Assembly: GCF_047948215.1 (NCBI RefSeq)
Contig: NC_134461.1
Location: 84,406,103 to 84,470,102, forward strand
Origin: Lycorma delicatula
Lineage: Eukaryota > Arthropoda > Insecta > Hemiptera > Fulgoridae
DNA length: 64,000 bases
Direction: 5' to 3'
Positions 1-12,083 of this stretch are shown piece after piece (positions within the stretch are counted from its first letter, which is position 1; each line of letters opens with the position of its first letter). Below the pieces are notes generated by a model that was not told where the DNA came from, did no database searches, and saw only the letters and a program-made list of their open reading frames with translations. The translations under genes were made by a program, and so were the position numbers.

Positions 1-113
1 CTATGGTTGCTATCAATTTCTGCTCCAGGATAAGCTTTGCAGTCGATGAGTTGATTTCTAAATCTTTGCTTAACCATGATATAATCTATCTGATACCTTG
101 CAGTATTACCTGG
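1..113 (-). mobile_element. RTE-type LINE fragment (endonuclease region)
   Basis: This stub is nearly identical to 38513-38625 and is the reverse complement of the endonuclease end of the LINE at 40899-41012. It encodes the stretch around the DYIMVKQRFRNQ motif just before the SDH motif. It is cut off on the right exactly where the long inverted repeat begins; two bases (CT, 114-115) are shared at the junction. It is a dead fragment whose 5' part lies beyond the window or is lost. The match to the other copies is directly visible. Confidence 0.85.
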
Positions 114-1139
114 CTGTCCATCGAGACATTTTTTCAACTAATCTTCATTAGATAAACTTTGAAATATTTGTTTTTAAATTTTTCTGTTTTACTGGAAAAT
201 TTGAGCGTCATTATTTGCAACACAGCTGTGATATACAATTTTTCTTTTAAATTATAAAAAATGTATGTTTTAAAATACAGTTATCAATCTTATATCAAAT
301 GTCTCAGAAAATATTGGGGGAAAAACTGAGAAAAAATTCCAAAAAACAAGTTTTTTGACCCTCTACCGCTTATGACTGCCAATTGTTATTTATCAGTATT
401 ATTCTCACAAACATGAGAATAAACAGTGAGACATCCAAGGGATGCAGCCTCCTGGCTAGATAGGAAGGGCTTGCTTTTTTTACCCTGACCAGCTAATATT
501 TCATATAAAACTAGATCTGTAAATATTTTGTTTGTCGATTATTCTTAAATAGAAATTTATTTATTTTTTAATTTATTTAAAACCAGATTAAGATTTTAAA
601 TTAAAATTTAAAAATTTTGTAAACTAGTAATGTATTAGTTGGTTTCAAATGTTCTGATAACCTTCAAATTTATTTCTTCAAATTTATTTTTAATTCATTA
701 TAAAAATTTCTTGCTGTTAGATATATAAATTTGACTCTAATTACTTCATTCTGAATTATTTTTCCTTTTTCAACCTCCCTAAAAAAAATGCTGGCAAAGT
801 ACTGAATGACTTCCTGGCTACGACAGTCATACAAAACCTTGCTTTTTTATTTATTAAAAGAAAAGATTTTTTTTATTTTAAGAAATGGGGTTGATTTTTT
901 GAAATCCTTTTTTTTATTATTTATATATGCATTATAAGTAACAAATTTATTTTAATAAAGTTATTTCTAAAATGCCTATAGAAAGGATCAAAATTGTTTT
1001 TTTCATAGCATCCCCCACCCTCTTAACTAATTTTGAAAAGAATTAATATGATCAGTGGCCCTTGTATAGAAATATTTGAGTTAGATTTGAAGAAAATCAG
1101 TTATGTCAATCCTGAGATATAAGGCCAAGAGCAATGCGA

Positions 1140-1275
1140 CAAGCACATTTACACATACATACAAATGTGTTTTTTGTTTGTCTTCATGAACTGGTTGGAC
1201 CCTAAAATATAAGATTTGCAAAAAACCTGATACCTCACTTTTGACATGACCACTATACTTTCCTTAGATATAGTT
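1140..1275 (-). repeat. Unclassified interspersed repeat X (left-arm copy)
   Basis: On the minus strand this reads like the copies near 7.2, 20.5, 25.3 and 55.8 kb: a run resembling GGAAAGTATAGTGGTCATGTC, then a GAGGTAT... segment, then GTATGTATGTGTAAATG and a phrase like ATATCTCAGGATTGACATAAC. No coding potential is visible. The family cannot be named without a library search. Confidence 0.45.
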
Positions 1276-1798
1276 ATTTTGCTATACTTAGATTATTAGC
1301 TATTCACAAAAAGTAAAAGAAATGATCTCTAAATTCTAACTGTTCATATATTTTTCTTTTGTATGTTCAAGCTTTAATAAAAGAACTGAACACAAATGTG
1401 TTGGGAAGTTTGTTAACTTTCCAACAACCTAATAAACTGCAGATCTTTTGTTGCTTTATTTCTTCTTGTAATTTCATTATTCTTCAGGTGAAATTTTTTT
1501 CAGTTCATTCTCTAAAAACCTTGTTATGACCATTGAGTTTTGATAAAAGCGACGCTTATATGAGCAGCGGTTTTTCATTAAAAAAATCATACCGTAAAAT
1601 AATACTTTTTAAAGTCTTTTAATTTTCTGAGTCAGCAGAAAGTTGAAACGCTTGTAAGGTATTGAAAATTTTTAATTTGAAATCATCTTCTAAAATTCAA
1701 AATCTAATATAGTTTTGAAAAAATATTAGTTATGTATTTATGTACGTTGCAACCTGTTTAAGTAGTGAACAATAAGCAGTGGCCCAAGGACCTAGTGT

Positions 1799-2025
1799 AA
1801 TGAGGCTATGTGTGACATGTAAATGAGGTGTAGTTTTGTATACTATTCCTGAGATGCGTGGTTAATTGAACCTCAATCATAAAAGTACACTGGTATCCAT
1901 TACCCAGTATAAAAGCAACTAACTTTTACTATGATTTGAAGTTCGAACCTTTGACTTCATAAATCAACTATTAAACAATTGATTTGTGATGATGAGTTAA
2001 CTCCTACTAGATCAACTTGGTGGGC
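1799..2025 (-). mobile_element. tRNA-derived SINE, family A (left-arm copy)
   Basis: The reverse complement follows the family-A consensus seen intact at 60263-60562: the GCCCACC...TTGATCTAGTAG head, a B-box-like GGTTCGAAC, the middle GGTTCAATTAACCACGCATC and the ACTACACCTCATTTACA stretch. It is diverged and lacks the 3' tail. The same copy is mirrored at 11199-11425, so it inserted before the inverted duplication formed. Confidence 0.8.
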
Positions 2026-2107
2026 ACATTATATATATATATATATATATATGAAGCTTACAAAGAAGCTTGTGTGGGAATATGAATATGGAAGAGCTTA
2101 TAGGGTA

Positions 2108-2175
2108 TGAAAAATGCCATGCCTGACCGTGAACCCAGGACTGTGAATGAAAGATTGAGAGCTACCACTTGTCAC
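2108..2175 (-). mobile_element. tRNA-derived SINE, family B fragment (left-arm copy)
   Basis: Read on the minus strand, this contains a tRNA-like head with ACAAGTGGTAGCTCTC (A-box region) and GGGTTCACGGTCAGGCATGG (B-box region), as in the family-B SINE at 43354. Only the tRNA-like part plus a few bases survive. Mirror copy at about 11049-11116. Confidence 0.7.
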
Positions 2176-2764
2176 AGGGATTGTGTACTAAAATAATAGT
2201 TCCCAAATTATTAATAATTTATTGGTAAATTTTTATTTTGATCAGTATATAATATAAAAATAAATAGATCACATCTAGACATGAATAAAAAAGGGAATTG
2301 TTCTAGTATTTTCTGGATGGATATCAGAGCAGTGTAATGCAATACATAAATATAAGTAATATATATATAATGCAATACATATATAATATATATTTATTAT
2401 AAATATAATAAATATAAGTGGTTAGTTAAAATTCCATGTTTATATCACATAATGTATAAACACATGAAATGACAATAAAGTATATAAATGAAGATACAAA
2501 ATGTATAAAATAACTAAAACTCAGATTCATAAGGAAAGCTATGCATTTTTAGGTTTTAAAGATGTTTTTTTCTAATTCTGATGTAAAGAACTCACTATAA
2601 TGAATGATCTTACCAATTTATAATTTTAAAGTATTTTCTTTTTTTTTTTTAGAAACAATCTTGTTTTGTCGATGAATAATATTAATTCAAAAATTTTATA
2701 AAAATCCAGATTTTTCTGCTTTTTTGTTCAATATGTATATGTAAATAATTTTTTTAATACTTTC

Positions 2765-3483
2765 TGAATTGTGATTTATTTTGTAGGTCTTCTTTTGCCC
2801 TTCACATATTAATCAATACTGCCCATTGTGGCACCATCTCTGTTTTGGCCTTCCATTATCACCCCATTCCCTGGGTAAGACATGAGAACATTCTGGCTAA
2901 GACCAGCAAATGTTCTTTTACAGTTTCACATAGCTGAAGTTTATATTTCTTCTTTTTTTTTTCATTGATGGGAAATATCTGAAACTCTAGCCAAACAGTG
3001 TACCCCTTTACCGATCAGAGGAATTTCATTTCTGCTATCTGTTTAGGTCATTCATCATTCTTTCTATTCACCCAAGCTTTGCTATCATACATAATAGTCG
3101 GAACACCCACTGTTTTATAGAACTGGTATCTTACCCTTACCTTGTTTTATAGCATCCTATGAATTAATCTACAAATTAAATTAAATCTTACACTTTTATT
3201 CTTAATATCCAAATTATCTTTACAGGAAATATTGCATCCCAAGTAAGTAACGTTAATAAAACTTTTTCACATTATTTATTATAATTTTTGTTCTTACTGG
3301 GTATTTCCTTACCCATGAGTTTTGGTTAATTTTAGCAGTAGATATCATCAAATTATATTCATTCATCTTTGTTACAAGCATAATCATTTCTCTCTATAAA
3401 TTATCTTCACTATCTTGAAATAAAATCATATCATCCCCATAAAGTATTCCACTTGGGTCTTCCTCTTCACTCAGTCTAATTCG
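2765..3483 (-). pseudogene. Degenerate LINE reverse transcriptase, C-terminal part (left arm)
   Basis: This is the mirror image of 9722-10440, where the reading is easier. On the minus strand it encodes a relic with an LYGDDMILFQDSEDNL motif, which corresponds to the [F/Y]xDD catalytic box of a non-LTR retrotransposon reverse transcriptase, followed by YKTVGVPTIMYDSKAWV, the relic of a typical YGSETW block. Stops and frameshifts interrupt it. It is a different, older lineage than the RTE copies at 36-43 kb. Confidence 0.75.
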
Positions 3484-5427
3484 TAAACTTATTTTATTGT
3501 TATTTTTTATATTTATGAGTAGTAATTTCGTTTACATGGATATTATTTGATGGGTTTATATTTAAAAGATATATATATATATATATAGGCTTAAATCAAA
3601 TCTGTTTTAAAATTGTGTAATTTTCTAGGTTGCTCTGACGAAGATTTTTAAGATAGTTTCCAAGAAAATGCAGGGGAAGTTCCTTTTTTTATCCGTGTAG
3701 TAGCACCTCAATTCATTCCTGGTATGATCTATAAATGTTTTATTAATTAGTGATAAGAATGAAAGATTAATTTTTTTATTTATTACCAAACAACCTTTTA
3801 CATCTTCCCAATTATAGCTGCAAATAGTTGATTTATTTCTCCAGAAACAACAGGCTGAAGCCCAACTTTCTTCTTTTGATGGACAAAAACTTTCTTAATG
3901 ACAGATGAATTTCTTTTAATTGTTTAGGATGCCAAGATTGAAACCCAACACTTTTGAATGAAGGTAAACATGCTACTTCCAGTAAGGAAGGTGAGAAAAA
4001 TAAATTTGTAATTGTTACAAAACAAAATTTGTTAGTAAACAAAAAAAAACAACAAAATGAAAAGAAAACATTTTTATTTTATTTTCAGAGTAAGATCAGA
4101 ATAAAAAAAAAGGTGTATTTAATAATGGAAGATTAGAAAATTAACGCACATTTTAAATTAATGAAGAATTTAATCCTATCAAGTCAATCAAATGATTTTG
4201 ATCATTTTAGATCAGTTGGATCCTTAAAGGATATCTGATAGTCTAAAATTTATAAACCAATCTAATAACAGCCGTTTAGGTAGGCTGCCTTTTTTGATAA
4301 TTCTGTTTACATATTTTACTTGTATAAACATAGGTAATGTATATTTGTTTTAATAAACATATACGTTAATTTAATGCTTTTTTTTACAAAAAGAAATTAT
4401 TTTCAAATCCTTTCTTTCCTTTATCATAAAGGACATTCTCAATATTATTGTTTACTTTTCTTTATTCTGATCTTTATCATCCTTAAAGTATTAGCATGCC
4501 ATACTTCCTTCTAACTCAAAATTAATAACTCAGGTTACTTTAAATTTTGGTCTACCATCCTGGTTCATCTTTTCACAAAATTAAACCAGCAAAACTTTTC
4601 TCTTTAAATTTCAAGTATATTTAATATCATTAATATCATTTACAAATTCTTATCAATACAAAATAGTCACACCCTTTCATAAAGAAACAACCCCATCAAT
4701 ACAAAAGTGATAGTGAAGTAATAACTTCTCACAAGCTTTTTACAAACACATAAAGAACACTTAAAATCACTTCACCCTACCACTGAATCCATTTCACAAA
4801 CAACCATTAGCCACACTTCAACAACATGAAAATTTTGTTTATAAATAACAAATAATACAAAGTTTACATATTTCAGTAACTTGAAATATACTACATAACA
4901 AATATACAGACATTGTACTTGAACAAACACAGTTTAGGTCACACATACTCTTCTAATGTATGACAGGCAATAAAGTTCTTTCAAAACCTGATTTGACACC
5001 AGTGCCAAATCCAATAATGCGACAACATCCAGCATTCACAGTGGCTGTATCTGAAAAAGGTTAACAGAGTAAAAGTGCTAGATCAGAAAAACTTACTCTG
5101 TTTAAATAACTGGCCGTACCAATCAATTATTGATTTTTCTTAAAAACTTTTCTTGCAACCCATCTGTTTTTCAATATTTCCCTGTAATAATACATTTAAA
5201 AAAGAAAAAAAGACAAGATATAATACTTTACTGGCATCATTCGTTATTTATTGTTATTTAATGGAAGAATGATACATGAAAAAGTTTATGTAAGATTTCT
5301 TTTTTGGGGGTAGGGGTAAATTATGATGAAATTTTATTGTATTTATTATTAAAAGTTTAATTATACCAAAATGCTTTAAAAGATTTTAAAAATTAATATT
5401 TTTTAACTCTGATTAGCTCCCTCACCC

Positions 5428-7777
5428 CAGTCCACCTTTTTTAAGTAAAAAAAAAATTAGGAAGAATCCTACCGATGGCCTGTTTTACACCATAAATACA
5501 CACAGGTAGAATTTACAAATATTTGGAGTAAAAATGTAAAACTGACAGAACCAGAATGGAGTCACTGAAACATGGATTTAATAAGATTAATTGTTAATTC
5601 TATATTGTTTCTAACGATTATCAAAATGCATGTATGTTGGCATATATTGTATGTATAAATATGTATCGTATGTGCACGTTAATGTGTAGACAAAAGGAAA
5701 TAATTTTTTATAGTCTAGAAGTAATATAGGTTGTTTATGTATGTAGCAGAACCAAGCAAACAGATTGTTATAACATAAAAAAAAATCTATTAAAGAAAAT
5801 ATATGACGTCAGTTGTTTTCAATTTTATGTATCTAAGTAATAAAACAAGTTTTTTATTTATTGTTTTCTTTTTTTTAATTCTTGACAAAATAAAACAATA
5901 GATTGCAGTTTACAAGTTTTTTAATTATCCAGTAAAATAACTGTTTGATCTAAAATTGTATTAAAAGAAATAAAAGTACCTTATAATTAATTTTAATAAT
6001 GAATTTACTAATACATTATTATATTATGATTGTATTATTAAAAAGATATCACTAATCAACATTTTTTTTTTGTGTATCTAAAATTTTACATCGTAATTTA
6101 ACTACTTATGGGGTGCTGAATTCAAAATTATCAAAATTTGTGTAATATGTCACGTATTTTTAGATACATTCAATCTAGTTAGCAATAAATGCATAATCAC
6201 TGTGATACCAATATTTTAAAAAATTATTGTTTATGTGTATTCATTTAAAAATTAGGTACCTACATGGAATAGCTTTACATTTATATTGGATTTTAAAATT
6301 TATTTTAAAATTTACCAAACTATTTTTAAAAACCCTCCTTGCTATTCCATATCCAAAATCCAAAAAACGTAGATATGTTATATTTTCAAACTGTCCAAAA
6401 AGGTCTGTAATGTATTTGAGTGTATGTATGTTTGTTTCACCATAACACCTCAATTACCTAAACAATTTAGATTATTATGCCACGTTGAAATCCTTATGTT
6501 ACCGGCAGTGTCATAGCCTAAATAAACATTTTTGTATGAATCTAAAATAATAGAACTAAGTTAAATAAAATAATATTAGATAAGTTAAAAAAATTTCTGT
6601 TCATTAATAATGGACTTCCCGTGGGACTGCATGTGAGGCTAGAGTGGTGAGTTATGCGAGCATCTTGTGCAAGGCTAGACCAATCATCACTATCAACTGG
6701 TAACAAATGGGGTGCCCCTGGGATGCCGTTTTGGGAGGTGCAATGAGGTGCTCTTATAATATCTCTGCAAACAATCGTCTGATTTTTCAAAATTCAAACT
6801 GATATTTGTTAGTAGGTTGAAGGCTAACTGTTGTGTGCATCAGGTATACACCCTTGACTTAACAGATCACAGTTATTCAAAAATGTTATATCTTTGAAAC
6901 CAATCTTCCAATTTTCAAAATTCAAAGGGGGAAGTTTGCTAGTGTAATATAAAATCACAATAGAACCAAACTAGAACAAAATGAGCAATGTTTGTCAGAA
7001 ATATACTTTTTTCAGCAGTCGTGTTTTTTAATTTTTAATAGTTATCTCTTGTTTAAAATAATATCTAATATTTTACAATCTGCTAGTCAACAAATACTGA
7101 TTAAGAAATGAGAAAATAATTCTGGAAAATATTTATATGATGTGTTTAACAACAATGTAACATGGATAACAATATAGAAATCCTAAAAGACAAAAACTAT
7201 ACCTTTACTTTCCTGGCATTAAAGCTCTAGAAATATGTTTCCACAAGGAAAGTAAGGTAATCAGTCAAAAAATGAAGTACGAGTTTTCTTGCATTTCTTG
7301 ACATTTCATGACCCAGGGCCCCAAAGAACAAAAAAAGTGGGAGGTAATACTCATACATAAGTACTTGTGATGGCGTATTTGAAACTTAATAATTTTTTAT
7401 TAAGTTAATGAATTTTGATCAAATTTTCTGTACTCATATACAAGGGAAAATTTATTGGTAAAATTTTGGAGTCAATATCTCCAAGGGGGTAGTGCAGATA
7501 GTGTTTTGGGGTCAGTTTTCTCACATTGTTCCCATTTTAATTACAATGTTTTTTATTTATTTACACATTTAACATTTATTTTTTATTTACCCATGCAATA
7601 ACATGCATGCATATTTATCTTAACATTAAAAAAAAAATTTTGTCCAAAATTCCCCCTTCAACAAAAAAAAAGCTACCTTTTAATTTATTGCACAACTTTT
7701 AAACAATTTTATTTTAAGTTTTCCTGGGCATAGTAATCATGCTAGTAATCCAAAAAAATACTTTGTAGGCAATAATA
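5428..7777. other. Spacer between the arms of the giant inverted repeat
   Basis: This 2.35 kb stretch is present once. It is AT-rich with no convincing gene. The frame at 6227-6445 and its opposite-strand counterpart have no recognisable motifs. Around 6390-6500 there is a phrase typical of insect interspersed repeats (GTATGTATGTTTGTTTCACC followed by an AACACCTCAATTACC-like phrase). The segment 6600-6790 is slightly more GC-rich but gives no product. A repeat X copy lies at 7210-7325. The spacer length argues against a simple read-foldback artefact. Confidence 0.7.
7210..7325 (+). repeat. Unclassified interspersed repeat X (spacer copy)
   Basis: This contains GGAAAGTAAGGTAATCAGTC, then an AAAAAATGA segment, then TTTCTTGACATTTCATGACC and a CAGGGCCCC end. 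The same word order occurs near 25.3 kb (plus) and 20.5-20.7 kb (minus). No reading frame is conserved. The family identity is unknown. Confidence 0.55.
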
Positions 7778-9721
7778 GGGTGAGGGAGCTAATCAGAGTT
7801 AAAAAATATTAATTTTTAAAATCTTTTAAAGCATTTTGGTATAATTAAACTTTTAATAATAAATACAATAAAATTTCATCATAATTTACCCCTACCCCCA
7901 AAAAAGAAATCTTACATAAACTTTTTCATGTATCATTCTTCCATTAAATAACAATAAATAACGAATGATGCCAGTAAAGTATTATATCTTGTCTTTTTTT
8001 CTTTTTTAAATGTATTATTACAGGGAAATATTGAAAAACAGATGGGTTGCAAGAAAAGTTTTTAAGAAAAATCAATAATTGATTGGTACGGCCAGTTATT
8101 TAAACAGAGTAAGTTTTTCTGATCTAGCACTTTTACTCTGTTAACCTTTTTCAGATACAGCCACTGTGAATGCTGGATGTTGTCGCATTATTGGATTTGG
8201 CACTGGTGTCAAATCAGGTTTTGAAAGAACTTTATTGCCTGTCATACATTAGAAGAGTATGTGTGACCTAAACTGTGTTTGTTCAAGTACAATGTCTGTA
8301 TATTTGTTATGTAGTATATTTCAAGTTACTGAAATATGTAAACTTTGTATTATTTGTTATTTATAAACAAAATTTTCATGTTGTTGAAGTGTGGCTAATG
8401 GTTGTTTGTGAAATGGATTCAGTGGTAGGGTGAAGTGATTTTAAGTGTTCTTTATGTGTTTGTAAAAAGCTTGTGAGAAGTTATTACTTCACTATCACTT
8501 TTGTATTGATGGGGTTGTTTCTTTATGAAAGGGTGTGACTATTTTGTATTGATAAGAATTTGTAAAGGATATTAATGATATTAAATATACTTGAAATTTA
8601 AAGAGAAAAGTTTTGCTGGTTTAATTTTGTGAAAAGATGAACCAGGATGGTAGACCAAAATTTAAAGTAACCTGAGTTATTAATTTTGAGTTAGAAGGAA
8701 GTATGGCATGCTAATACTTTAAGGATGATAAAGATCAGAATAAAGAAAAGTAAACAATAATATTGAGAATGTCCTTTATGATAAAGGAAAGAAAGGTTTT
8801 GAAAATAATTTCTTTTTGTAAAAAAAAGCATTAAATTAACGTATATGTTTATTAAAACAAATATACATTACCTATGTTTATACAAGTAAAATATGTAAAC
8901 AGAATTATCAAAAAAGGCAGCCTACCTAAACGGCTGTTATTAGATTGGTTTATAAATTTTAGACTATCAGATATCCTTTAAGGATCCAACTGATCTAAAA
9001 TGATCAAAATCATTTGATTGACTTGATAGGATTAAATTCTTCATTAATTTAAAATGTGCGTTAATTTTCTAATCTTCCATTATTAAATACACCTTTTTTT
9101 TTATTCTGATCTTACTCTGAAAATAAAATAAAAATGTTTTCTTTTCATTTTGTTGTTTTTTTTTGTTTACTAACAAATTTTGTTTTGTAACAATTACAAA
9201 TTTATTTTTCTCACCTTCCTTACTGGAAGTAGCATGTTTACCTTCATTCAAAAGTGTTGGGTTTCAATCTTGGCATCCTAAACAATTAAAAGAAATTCAT
9301 CTGTCATTAAGAAAGTTTTTGTCCATCAAAAGAAGAAAGTTGGGCTTCAGCCTGTTGTTTCTGGAGAAATAAATCAACTATTTGCAGCTATAATTGGGAA
9401 GATGTAAAAGGTTGTTTGGTAATAAATAAAAAAATTAATCTTTCATTCTTATCACTAATTAATAAAACATTTATAGATCATACCAGGAATGAATTGAGGT
9501 GCTACTACACGGATAAAAAAAGGAACTTCCCCTGCATTTTCTTGGAAACTATCTTAAAAATCTTCGTCAGAGCAACCTAGAAAATTACACAATTTTAAAA
9601 CAGATTTGATTTAAGCCTATATATATATATATATATCTTTTAAATATAAACCCATCAAATAATATCCATGTAAACGAAATTACTACTCATAAATATAAAA
9701 AATAACAATAAAATAAGTTTA

Positions 9722-10440
9722 CGAATTAGACTGAGTGAAGAGGAAGACCCAAGTGGAATACTTTATGGGGATGATATGATTTTATTTCAAGATAGTGAAG
9801 ATAATTTATAGAGAGAAATGATTATGCTTGTAACAAAGATGAATGAATATAATTTGATGATATCTACTGCTAAAATTAACCAAAACTCATGGGTAAGGAA
9901 ATACCCAGTAAGAACAAAAATTATAATAAATAATGTGAAAAAGTTTTATTAACGTTACTTACTTGGGATGCAATATTTCCTGTAAAGATAATTTGGATAT
10001 TAAGAATAAAAGTGTAAGATTTAATTTAATTTGTAGATTAATTCATAGGATGCTATAAAACAAGGTAAGGGTAAGATACCAGTTCTATAAAACAGTGGGT
10101 GTTCCGACTATTATGTATGATAGCAAAGCTTGGGTGAATAGAAAGAATGATGAATGACCTAAACAGATAGCAGAAATGAAATTCCTCTGATCGGTAAAGG
10201 GGTACACTGTTTGGCTAGAGTTTCAGATATTTCCCATCAATGAAAAAAAAAAGAAGAAATATAAACTTCAGCTATGTGAAACTGTAAAAGAACATTTGCT
10301 GGTCTTAGCCAGAATGTTCTCATGTCTTACCCAGGGAATGGGGTGATAATGGAAGGCCAAAACAGAGATGGTGCCACAATGGGCAGTATTGATTAATATG
10401 TGAAGGGCAAAAGAAGACCTACAAAATAAATCACAATTCA
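9722..10440 (+). pseudogene. Degenerate LINE reverse transcriptase, C-terminal part (right arm)
   Basis: The plus strand reads LYGDDMILFQDSEDNL near 9755-9805, an intact-looking YxDD catalytic box in an otherwise broken frame. It is followed by MNEYNLM (thumb region), a relic of the LGCNIS...D block, YKTVGVPTIMYDSKAWV near 10080-10135, and a relic of the HLLVLARMFS block where related elements carry a GHVLRM-like motif. Stops occur at several places (for example near 9950 and 10060). These blocks are those of arthropod non-LTR retrotransposons; the exact clade is uncertain. The 5' half and endonuclease are missing. Confidence 0.75.
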
Positions 10441-11048
10441 GAAAGTATTAAAAAAATTATTTACATATACATATTGAACAAAAAAGCAGAAAAATCTGGA
10501 TTTTTATAAAATTTTTGAATTAATATTATTCATCGACAAAACAAGATTGTTTCTAAAAAAAAAAAAGAAAATACTTTAAAATTATAAATTGGTAAGATCA
10601 TTCATTATAGTGAGTTCTTTACATCAGAATTAGAAAAAAACATCTTTAAAACCTAAAAATGCATAGCTTTCCTTATGAATGTGAGTTTTAGTTATTTTAT
10701 ACATTTTGTATCTTCATTTATATACTTTAAATGTATAAATTTATAATAAACACATTTCATGTGTTTATACATTATGTGATATAAACATGGAATTTTAACT
10801 AACCACTTATATTTATTATATTTATAATAAATATATATTATATATGTATTGCATTATATATATATTACTTATATTTATGTATTGCATTACACTGCTCTGA
10901 TATCCATCCAGAAAATACTAGAACAATTCCCTTTTTTATTCATGTCTAGATGTGATCTATTTATTTTTATATTATATACTGATCAAAATAAAAATTTACC
11001 AATAAATTATTAATAATTTGGGAACTATTATTTTAGTACACAATCCCT

Positions 11049-11116
11049 GTGACAAGTGGTAGCTCTCAATCTTTCATTCACAGTCCTGGGTTCACGGTCA
11101 GGCATGGCATTTTTCA
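11049..11116 (+). mobile_element. tRNA-derived SINE, family B fragment (right-arm copy)
   Basis: Mirror of 2108-2175. It shows GACAAGTGGTAGCTCTC and GGGTTCACGGTCAGGCATGG, matching the A- and B-box regions of family B. The 3' body is lost. Confidence 0.7.
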
Positions 11117-11198
11117 TACCCTATAAGCTCTTCCATATTCATATTCCCACACAAGCTTCTTTGTAAGCTTCATATATATATATATATATATATAATGT

Positions 11199-11425
11199 GC
11201 CCACCAAGTTGATCTAGTAGGAGTTAACTCATCATCACAAATCAATTGTTTAATAGTTGATTTATGAAGTCAAAGGTTCGAACTTCAAATCATAGTAAAA
11301 GTTAGTTGCTTTTATACTGGGTAATGGATACCAGTGTACTTTTATGATTGAGGTTCAATTAACCACGCATCTCAGGAATAGTATACAAAACTACACCTCA
11401 TTTACATGTCACACATAGCCTCATT
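11199..11425 (+). mobile_element. tRNA-derived SINE, family A (right-arm copy)
   Basis: Mirror of 1799-2025. It runs from CCACCAAGTTGATCTAGTAG through AAGGTTCGAACTTCAAATC and GAGGTTCAATTAACCACGC to CACCTCATTTACATG. An (AT)n tract lies just before it. The 3' tail common to other copies is absent. Confidence 0.8.
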
Positions 11426-11947
11426 ACACTAGGTCCTTGGGCCACTGCTTATTGTTCACTACTTAAACAGGTTGCAACGTACATAAATACATAACTAATA
11501 TTTTTTCAAAACTATATTAGATTTTGAATTTTAGAAGATGATTTCAAATTAAAAATTTTCAATACCTTACAAGCGTTTCAACTTTCTGCTGACTCAGAAA
11601 ATTAAAAGACTTTAAAAAGTATTATTTTACGGTATGATTTTTTTAATGAAAAACCGCTGCTCATATAAGCGTCGCTTTTATCAAAACTCAATGGTCATAA
11701 CAAGGTTTTTAGAGAATGAACTGAAAAAAATTTCACCTGAAGAATAATGAAATTACAAGAAGAAATAAAGCAACAAAAGATCTGCAGTTTATTAGGTTGT
11801 TGGAAAGTTAACAAACTTCCCAACACATTTGTGTTCAGTTCTTTTATTAAAGCTTGAACATACAAAAGAAAAATATATGAACAGTTAGAATTTAGAGATC
11901 ATTTCTTTTACTTTTTGTGAATAGCTAATAATCTAAGTATAGCAAAA

Positions 11948-12083
11948 TAACTATATCTAAGGAAAGTATAGTGGTCATGTCAAAAGTGAGGTATCAGGTT
12001 TTTTGCAAATCTTATATTTTAGGGTCCAACCAGTTCATGAAGACAAACAAAAAACACATTTGTATGTATGTGTAAATGTGCTT
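11948..12083 (+). repeat. Unclassified interspersed repeat X (right-arm copy)
   Basis: Mirror of 1140-1275. It shows GGAAAGTATAGTGGTCATGTC-like and TGTATGTATGTGTAAATG words in the same order as the spacer and 55.8 kb copies. Confidence 0.45.

Larger units (their letters stand above)
114..5427. repeat. Left arm of a giant inverted repeat
   Basis: This arm is the reverse complement of 7778-13108. Pairing starts at CTGTCCATCGAGACA (114) against the right-arm end at 13108, and runs to CTCCCTCACCC ending at 5427 against 7778. Arm lengths are about 5314 and 5331 bp. Spot comparison shows only scattered single-base changes (near 290, 4430 and 4637), a small change near 401, and one larger difference near 2470 where the right arm has about 19 extra bases. 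No transposase or terminal target duplication was recognised. The arm holds mirrored old SINEs, a LINE relic and AT microsatellites. Two short open frames (3833-4042 minus, 3954-4136 plus) are mirrored in the other arm, but resemble nothing I know and are probably chance. Confidence 0.95.
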
